Below are positions 1 to 3,163 of a stretch of 5,330 nucleotides of DNA, piece after piece. The DNA comes from an uncultured Pseudorhodoferax sp. Its GTDB lineage: Bacteria; Pseudomonadota; Gammaproteobacteria; Burkholderiales; Burkholderiaceae. The notes under the pieces were generated by a model, which saw only the letters and a program-made list of their open reading frames with translations, did no database searches and was not told where the DNA came from. The position numbers and the translations under genes are program-made. The stretch spans positions 1 to 5,330 of the forward strand of contig CAJYRH010000283.1 in the NCBI GenBank assembly GCA_913776795.1, read 5' to 3'. Every line of letters starts with the position of its first letter. The first letter of the stretch is position 1.

Positions 1-1007
1 CGGGCTTCGGCGCAGTGCTCGCCAAGCCCGTCACGGCCGGCCTGCTGCGCTCCACCTTGCTGCGGCTGGTCGACGGTGCCGGCGCCGTCGACACCGAGGC
101 CCGGCCGCAGACGCTGCTGGCCAGCACCGCCGGTGCGCGCGTGCTGCTGGCCGAGGACAACCTCGTCAACCAGGAGGTGGCCACGCAGCTGCTGCAGGCC
201 GCCGGCGTGCAGGTGGAGGTGGCCGCCGACGGTGCCAGGGCGCTGGACATGGTGCGCAGCCGGCCTTACGACCTCGTGCTCATGGACGTGCAGATGCCGC
301 ACCTGGACGGGCTGGAGGTGACGCGGCGCATCCGCCAGGAGCCGGCGCTGGCCCAGCTGCCGGTGGTCGCGATGACGGCCAACGCCTTTCCGGAAGACCG
401 CCAGGCCTGCCTGCAAGCCGGCATGAACGAACATCTGGCCAAGCCCGTGGACCCGCGCGAGCTGCACGCGGCTTTGCTGCGGTGGCTGCCGGCCCGACTG
501 GGCGAAGGCCGCCCGCCGGCGCCGCTGTCCGCGCAATCGCCCGCCGCGGCGGCGGCCGTGCCGTGTCCCGACGCCGCGCCATCGGCCCCTGCCGCTGCGC
601 CGGCCGGGACGCAAGGGCCGGCAGACGACGCCGCCGGCACGGGCTCTGCCGCAACGGTGGCCCGCATGGCCACGCTGATCGAGCTGCCACTGGCGCTGGA
701 GTACGCAGCCGGCCAGAGCGACATCCTGCTGCGGGTGCTGCAGCAGTTCGTGGCCCACTACGCGGCCACCGGGGCCAACCTGGTGCGCCTGCTGGAGGAA
801 GGCGACCGTACCGCGCTGGCGCGCGCGCTGCATGGCCTGCGCGGCGTGGTGGGCATGATCGGCGCGGGCCGGCTGCGCGACATGAGTGCAGCGCTGGAAG
901 CGGCGCTGGCCAGGGGCGCGCCCCAGGAGGAGCTGCAGGAGCCGCTGGGCGTCCTGCGGACCGAGCTCGACGCGCTGGTCGCCGGCGTGCGGGAGCGGCT
1001 GGCCTGA
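1..1007 (+). CDS. Hybrid sensor histidine kinase / phosphorelay protein, C-terminal part (REC tail, REC, Hpt); 5' end outside window
   Basis: The reading frame is open at the left edge (first full codon at 3-5, reading GFGAVLAKPV), so the GTG at 15 is internal and the sensor and kinase domains lie outside the window. Numbering residues from that GTG, residues 2-20 are the end of a first receiver domain with its Lys-Pro motif. Residues 41-158 form a complete receiver: acidic pair E47/D48, phospho-acceptor D91 in LVLMDVQMP (codon 285-287), T121 and K143-P144. Residues about 164-216 are an Ala/Pro-rich linker. Residues about 221-330 are an Hpt domain with phospho-acceptor H273 in ALHGLRGVVG (codon 831-833). 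In family terms, phosphate passes from kinase His to receiver Asp to Hpt His and then to a separate response regulator in the cytoplasm. The usual Lys after the Hpt histidine is Arg here, a conservative change. An OmpR-type regulator lies tail-to-tail downstream. The domain calls are secure. The input signal and the number of upstream domains cannot be seen. Confidence 0.93.
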   Translation, partial: GFGAVLAKPVTAGLLRSTLLRLVDGAGAVDTEARPQTLLASTAGARVLLAEDNLVNQEVATQLLQAAGVQVEVAADGARALDMVRSRPYDLVLMDVQMPHLDGLEVTRRIRQEPALAQLPVVAMTANAFPEDRQACLQAGMNEHLAKPVDPRELHAALLRWLPARLGEGRPPAPLSAQSPAAAAAVPCPDAAPSAPAAAPAGTQGPADDAAGTGSAATVARMATLIELPLALEYAAGQSDILLRVLQQFVAHYAATGANLVRLLEEGDRTALARALHGLRGVVGMIGAGRLRDMSAALEAALARGAPQEELQEPLGVLRTELDALVAGVRERLA

Positions 1008-1010
1008 TCA
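1005..1010. other. Back-to-back stop codons of two convergent genes (TGATCA)
   Basis: TGA at 1005-1007 ends the plus-strand kinase gene and the complement of TCA at 1008-1010 ends the minus-strand regulator gene. Together they form the palindrome TGATCA with no bases between the genes. There is no room for an intrinsic terminator between them, so each transcript probably runs into the antisense of its neighbour or ends by another mechanism. Confidence 0.95.
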
Positions 1011-1691
1011 GCCGCCCGTGCGCTCGAAGCGGTAGCCGAAGCCGTACACCGACACCAGCTTCCAGCCATGGGTGCCATCGAGCTTGAGCTTGCGCCGAAG
1101 GCGGCTGACGTGGGTGTCCACGGTGCGCGCGTCGACCTCCGCCGAGACGCCCCAGACCTTGTCCAGCAGGAAGTCGCGCGACAGCAGCTTGCCCATGTTC
1201 TGGAACAGGCACACGGCCAGGTCGAACTCCTTTTGCGTCAGCTCCATGGGCTGGCCGGCCATGGCCAGGCGCTGGCGCGTGATGTCGATCTCGTACTCGC
1301 CCGCGCGCAACACCGGCAGGGTGCCGGGCCGTGCGCGGCGCGAGGCAGCGGTGATGCGAGCGAGCAACTCCAGCGGCTTGGCCGGCTTGACGATGTAGTC
1401 GTCGGCGCCGGCCTCCAGTGCTGCCACCACGACCGGTTCCTCCTCGCGCGCCGTGATCACGATGCACGGCAACAGCCAGCCCAGCGTGCGGCGCACCCAC
1501 TGCAGCACCTCGCCCCCGTTGCCGTCGGGCAGCATCCAGTCGATCAGTGCGATGTCGAAGGTCTCGCCCTGCACGCCGGACTGGAACATGGCGGCCGTTT
1601 CGAAACCCTTGCACGTGTGGCGCCCCTGCTGCACCAGCAGCATCAGCAGCTCGCGCTGCACGGGGTCGTCTTCCAGGATGGCGATGTGCAT
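1008..1691 (-). CDS. OmpR/PhoB-family DNA-binding response regulator
   Basis: The protein has 227 residues, the usual length for a two-domain OmpR/PhoB regulator. The receiver (about 1-118) has the acidic pair D8/D9, phospho-acceptor D51 in ALIDWMLPDG, T80 in CIVITARE, and K102-P103. The winged-helix domain (about 126-224) includes ELTQKEFDLAVCLF, the recognition-helix segment DARTVDTHVSRLRRKL and the terminal wing hairpin SVYGFGYRF. It would bind promoter DNA as a dimer once phosphorylated. The frame is open further upstream (to 1823), but the ATG at 1691-1689 is chosen because it directly begins the first receiver beta strand (MHIAILEDD) and has AGAAGGA five bases upstream. It converges with the hybrid kinase/Hpt gene with no gap, so the two are plausible phosphorelay partners although they are not in one operon. 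Its targets are unknown; the divergent MAPEG gene, the pilus genes and its own promoter are candidates by position only. Confidence 0.96.
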   Translation of the reverse strand: MHIAILEDDPVQRELLMLLVQQGRHTCKGFETAAMFQSGVQGETFDIALIDWMLPDGNGGEVLQWVRRTLGWLLPCIVITAREEEPVVVAALEAGADDYIVKPAKPLELLARITAASRRARPGTLPVLRAGEYEIDITRQRLAMAGQPMELTQKEFDLAVCLFQNMGKLLSRDFLLDKVWGVSAEVDARTVDTHVSRLRRKLKLDGTHGWKLVSVYGFGYRFERTGG

Positions 1692-1696
1692 GCTGT

Positions 1697-1703
1697 TCCT
1701 TCT
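1697..1703 (-). promoter_or_regulatory. Ribosome binding site of the response regulator gene
   Basis: On the minus strand AGAAGGA lies five bases before the ATG at 1691-1689. It is a good Shine-Dalgarno match and decides the start against the longer frame upstream, where the predicted peptide is Arg-rich and unlike a receiver domain. Confidence 0.8.
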
Positions 1704-1769
1704 CAAGTCGTCGTTCTGTCGGTGCGGCCAGCGGCGGCGGGGGGCGGCGCTGCCGCGCGCGGGGGCGCT

Positions 1770-1783
1770 GCGATCACAATCGC
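1770..1783. repeat. Small perfect inverted repeat GCGAT-CACA-ATCGC
   Basis: Two five-base arms (1770-1774 and 1779-1783) are perfect reverse complements around a four-base spacer. The repeat overlaps the candidate -10 box CACAAT at 1775-1780 of the MAPEG promoter, which would suit a repressor site. A five-base arm is short enough to arise by chance, and I do not recognise it as a known operator. Confidence 0.35.
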
Positions 1784-1790
1784 GGCCCCG

Positions 1791-1820
1791 ATGCCCTTCC
1801 AAGGAGACCGCTCCCCATGA
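1791..1820 (+). CDS. Possible nine-codon upstream ORF overlapping the MAPEG start
   Basis: ATG at 1791 opens a nine-residue frame, MPFQGDRSP, ending at TGA 1818-1820. That stop overlaps the MAPEG start codon as ATGA (1817-1820), the arrangement typical of translational coupling. The MAPEG ribosome binding site lies inside this ORF. No Shine-Dalgarno sequence precedes the ATG at 1791, so if translated at all it would be near-leaderless from a start site around 1786-1788. It may well be chance. Confidence 0.2.
   Translation: MPFQGDRSP
1801..1807 (+). promoter_or_regulatory. Ribosome binding site of the MAPEG gene
   Basis: AAGGAGA lies ten bases before the ATG at 1817, a strong Shine-Dalgarno match with slightly long spacing. 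It fixes the start, since the in-frame extension upstream overlaps the divergent regulator gene and offers no comparable site. Confidence 0.8.
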
Positions 1821-2206
1821 CAACCAGCCACCTGACCGCTGCCTACTGGTGCCTGCTGGCCGCCGCCGCGCTGCCTTACCTGACGGCCTGGATCGCCAAG
1901 GCCGGCGCCTTCGGGCGCGGCGACAACGGCGCGCCGCGCGAATGGGCGGCGCGCCAGGGCGGCTGGCGCGCCCGCGCGCTGGCGGCGCAGAGCAATGGCT
2001 TCGAGGGCCTGCCGCTGTTCATGGCCGGCGTGCTGGCGGCCCACCAGTTCGGCGCCGTGCAGGCGCGCATCGATGCGCTGGCACTGGCCTACGTGCTGCT
2101 GCGCGTGGTCTACGTTTCGCTCTACATCCGTGACCGCAGCACGCTGCGCAGCCTGGTGTGGACGCTGGGCGTGGCCGTCAGCGTGGCGCTGTTCTTCGTA
2201 CGCTGA
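1817..2206 (+). CDS. MAPEG-family integral membrane protein
   Basis: The protein has 129 residues, the typical size of bacterial MAPEG proteins. Four hydrophobic helices are visible at about 5-27, 63-80, 85-104 and 109-128, placing it in the inner membrane. The family pattern between helices 1 and 2 is present as RALAAQSNGFEGLPLF, with R53, N60 and E63 at the positions usually conserved and, in eukaryotic members, involved in glutathione binding. Residues 92-113 (YVLLRVVYVSLYI followed by an LRSLVW segment) also fit the family. MAPEG proteins include glutathione transferases/peroxidases and leukotriene C4 synthase, but most bacterial members have no proven substrate, so no reaction is assigned. 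The start is supported by AAGGAGA ten bases upstream. It stands alone: divergent from the regulator and convergent with the pilus operon, with six bases to the latter's stop codon. Confidence 0.9.
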   Translation: MTTSHLTAAYWCLLAAAALPYLTAWIAKAGAFGRGDNGAPREWAARQGGWRARALAAQSNGFEGLPLFMAGVLAAHQFGAVQARIDALALAYVLLRVVYVSLYIRDRSTLRSLVWTLGVAVSVALFFVR

Positions 2207-2212
2207 CGCCAT
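2207..2212. other. Six-base convergent junction of MAPEG and pilus genes
   Basis: Only six bases separate the MAPEG stop codon (2204-2206) from the stop codon of the minus-strand adhesin gene (complement of 2213-2215). No hairpin plus T-tract terminator is visible here or just inside either gene. Confidence 0.9.
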
Positions 2213-3160
2213 CTAGAAGCTCACGTCCACGACCACGTTGTCGGTGTAGGTGCCCGGCGCCGGATTGGCCTGGTCCTGGTAGATGCGGGCGGTGTAGGGA
2301 ACGGTCTGCATGCTGTTGCCCGTGGCGGGTGCCGGGCCGCTGGCGCGGTCGGTGCCGGCGCTGCCCCACACGGTGTTGTCCGCCTTGAAGATGTCGTAGG
2401 CCAGCCGCGCGGTGCCCGAGCCCATGCGCCGGCGCCCGCCGCTGGCATAGCTGCCAGCCGACAGCCCGACCGTGTAGACCATGTTGCGGCTGCATTGCAG
2501 GCTGATGTTCTGCGACACCGTGGGAAAGCCGGCCAAGAGCGGCGCACTGCCGAAGTTGACTGGCGGCGCCGTGATGGTGCAATCGTTGCTGACGGTCAGC
2601 GAGATGACGAGCGAGCGCGTGGTGTTGCCGTTGTTGGGCACGCCGACGCAGACCCCCAGTGCACCGATCACGCCTTCGCAGATGTTGCGGTAGTCCCAGT
2701 TGACCTGCACGGTGTCGGTGTAGACGCCCGCCGGGATGTTGGGCCCCGGGGTGGTGGCGATGTACAGCGGGATGCTGGTGCCGCTGCCGGCGGTCAGCAG
2801 GCCCACGAGGCTGGAACCGGAGAGGTCCACCAGCAGCACGCCGCTGGTGTAGCCCGCGCTGTAGCTGGCGTTGCTGTAGATCTGGTAGGGGATCTGGAAG
2901 CTGCCGTTCTTGAGCGTCAGCCCGGTCGTGGCCGACTGGATCTGGCCCTTGAGCGTGGGCTGGCCGTTGGCCAGAGCCAGCACCACGCCGGAGCAGCTGA
3001 AGTTGAACGTGGCCATGCCGGTCACCGTCGGGCCGCCCGCGATGCGCTGGGTCGCCACGCTGGCCAGCGTGCCGCCGGTCTCCGACATGGTGCAGGCGTG
3101 GGCGCACGGCGGCGCGATGGCGGCCAGTGCCAGCAGGAGGGGCAGGGCGATGGTGTGCAT
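2213..3160 (-). CDS. Two-domain spore coat U (SCPU) protein, putative CsuE-like tip adhesin of an archaic chaperone-usher pilus
   Basis: The protein has 315 residues. A Sec signal peptide is visible (hydrophobic core ALPLLLALAAIA, likely cleavage after AHA at 22), although its N-region lacks Lys or Arg. The mature part holds two related halves. The first (about 23-154) has C23, FSCSG, PYQIYSN and PAGVYTDTVQV. The second (about 194-315) has DCTI, LQCSR, AYDIFKAD and PGTYTDNVVVDVSF. Cysteine pairs 23/56 and 194/223 sit at equivalent places and probably form the fold's disulphides; C161 and C171 may close a separate loop. Single-domain SCPU proteins are usually shaft subunits, whereas a two-domain member encoded last, after the usher, matches the tip adhesin CsuE. 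The C-terminal half would accept a donor strand from the next subunit while the N-terminal half is exposed. The gene begins three bases after the usher stop without a clear ribosome binding site, which suggests coupling. SCPU family membership is firm; the adhesin role is inferred from context. Confidence 0.9.
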   Translation of the reverse strand: MHTIALPLLLALAAIAPPCAHACTMSETGGTLASVATQRIAGGPTVTGMATFNFSCSGVVLALANGQPTLKGQIQSATTGLTLKNGSFQIPYQIYSNASYSAGYTSGVLLVDLSGSSLVGLLTAGSGTSIPLYIATTPGPNIPAGVYTDTVQVNWDYRNICEGVIGALGVCVGVPNNGNTTRSLVISLTVSNDCTITAPPVNFGSAPLLAGFPTVSQNISLQCSRNMVYTVGLSAGSYASGGRRRMGSGTARLAYDIFKADNTVWGSAGTDRASGPAPATGNSMQTVPYTARIYQDQANPAPGTYTDNVVVDVSF

Positions 3161-3163
3161 GGT

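Larger units (their letters stand above)
1692..1816. promoter_or_regulatory. Divergent intergenic region between response regulator and MAPEG gene
   Basis: These 125 bases separate two divergent genes and must carry the promoters for both, unless transcripts enter from elsewhere. Towards the MAPEG gene, CACAAT at 1775-1780 followed by CGCGG resembles the -10 boxes common in GC-rich betaproteobacteria and would give a leader of about 30 bases. I see no convincing -35 at standard spacing. Towards the regulator I see no clear -10/-35 pair. The middle (1731-1770) is an almost pure G/C stretch with runs of G on the plus strand and a short GCGGC/GCCGC stem at 1744-1756. Promoter placement is inference. 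Confidence 0.45.

Noticed and set aside
15..17. GTG at 15 as a true start giving a stand-alone REC-Hpt protein
   Set aside because: The codons before it continue the first receiver domain (GFGAV leading into LAKPV), and there is no ribosome binding site, so the gene continues past the left edge.
280..1614. Long minus-strand open frame of 444 codons across the kinase and regulator genes
   Set aside because: It lies antisense to the kinase gene and out of frame with the regulator. Its product is Arg/Ala/Pro/Gly-rich low-complexity sequence with no domain, typical of an alternative frame in GC-rich DNA.
1692..1823. Longer N-terminus for the response regulator
   Set aside because: The extra 44 residues are Arg-rich, overlap the MAPEG start and do not resemble a receiver domain. 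The internal ATG has a good ribosome binding site and starts exactly at the first receiver strand.
2254..2263. Perfect palindrome CCGGCGCCGG near the adhesin 3' end, considered as a terminator or protein site
   Set aside because: It is inside the coding sequence, has no T-tract, and such palindromes are frequent by chance in DNA this GC-rich.
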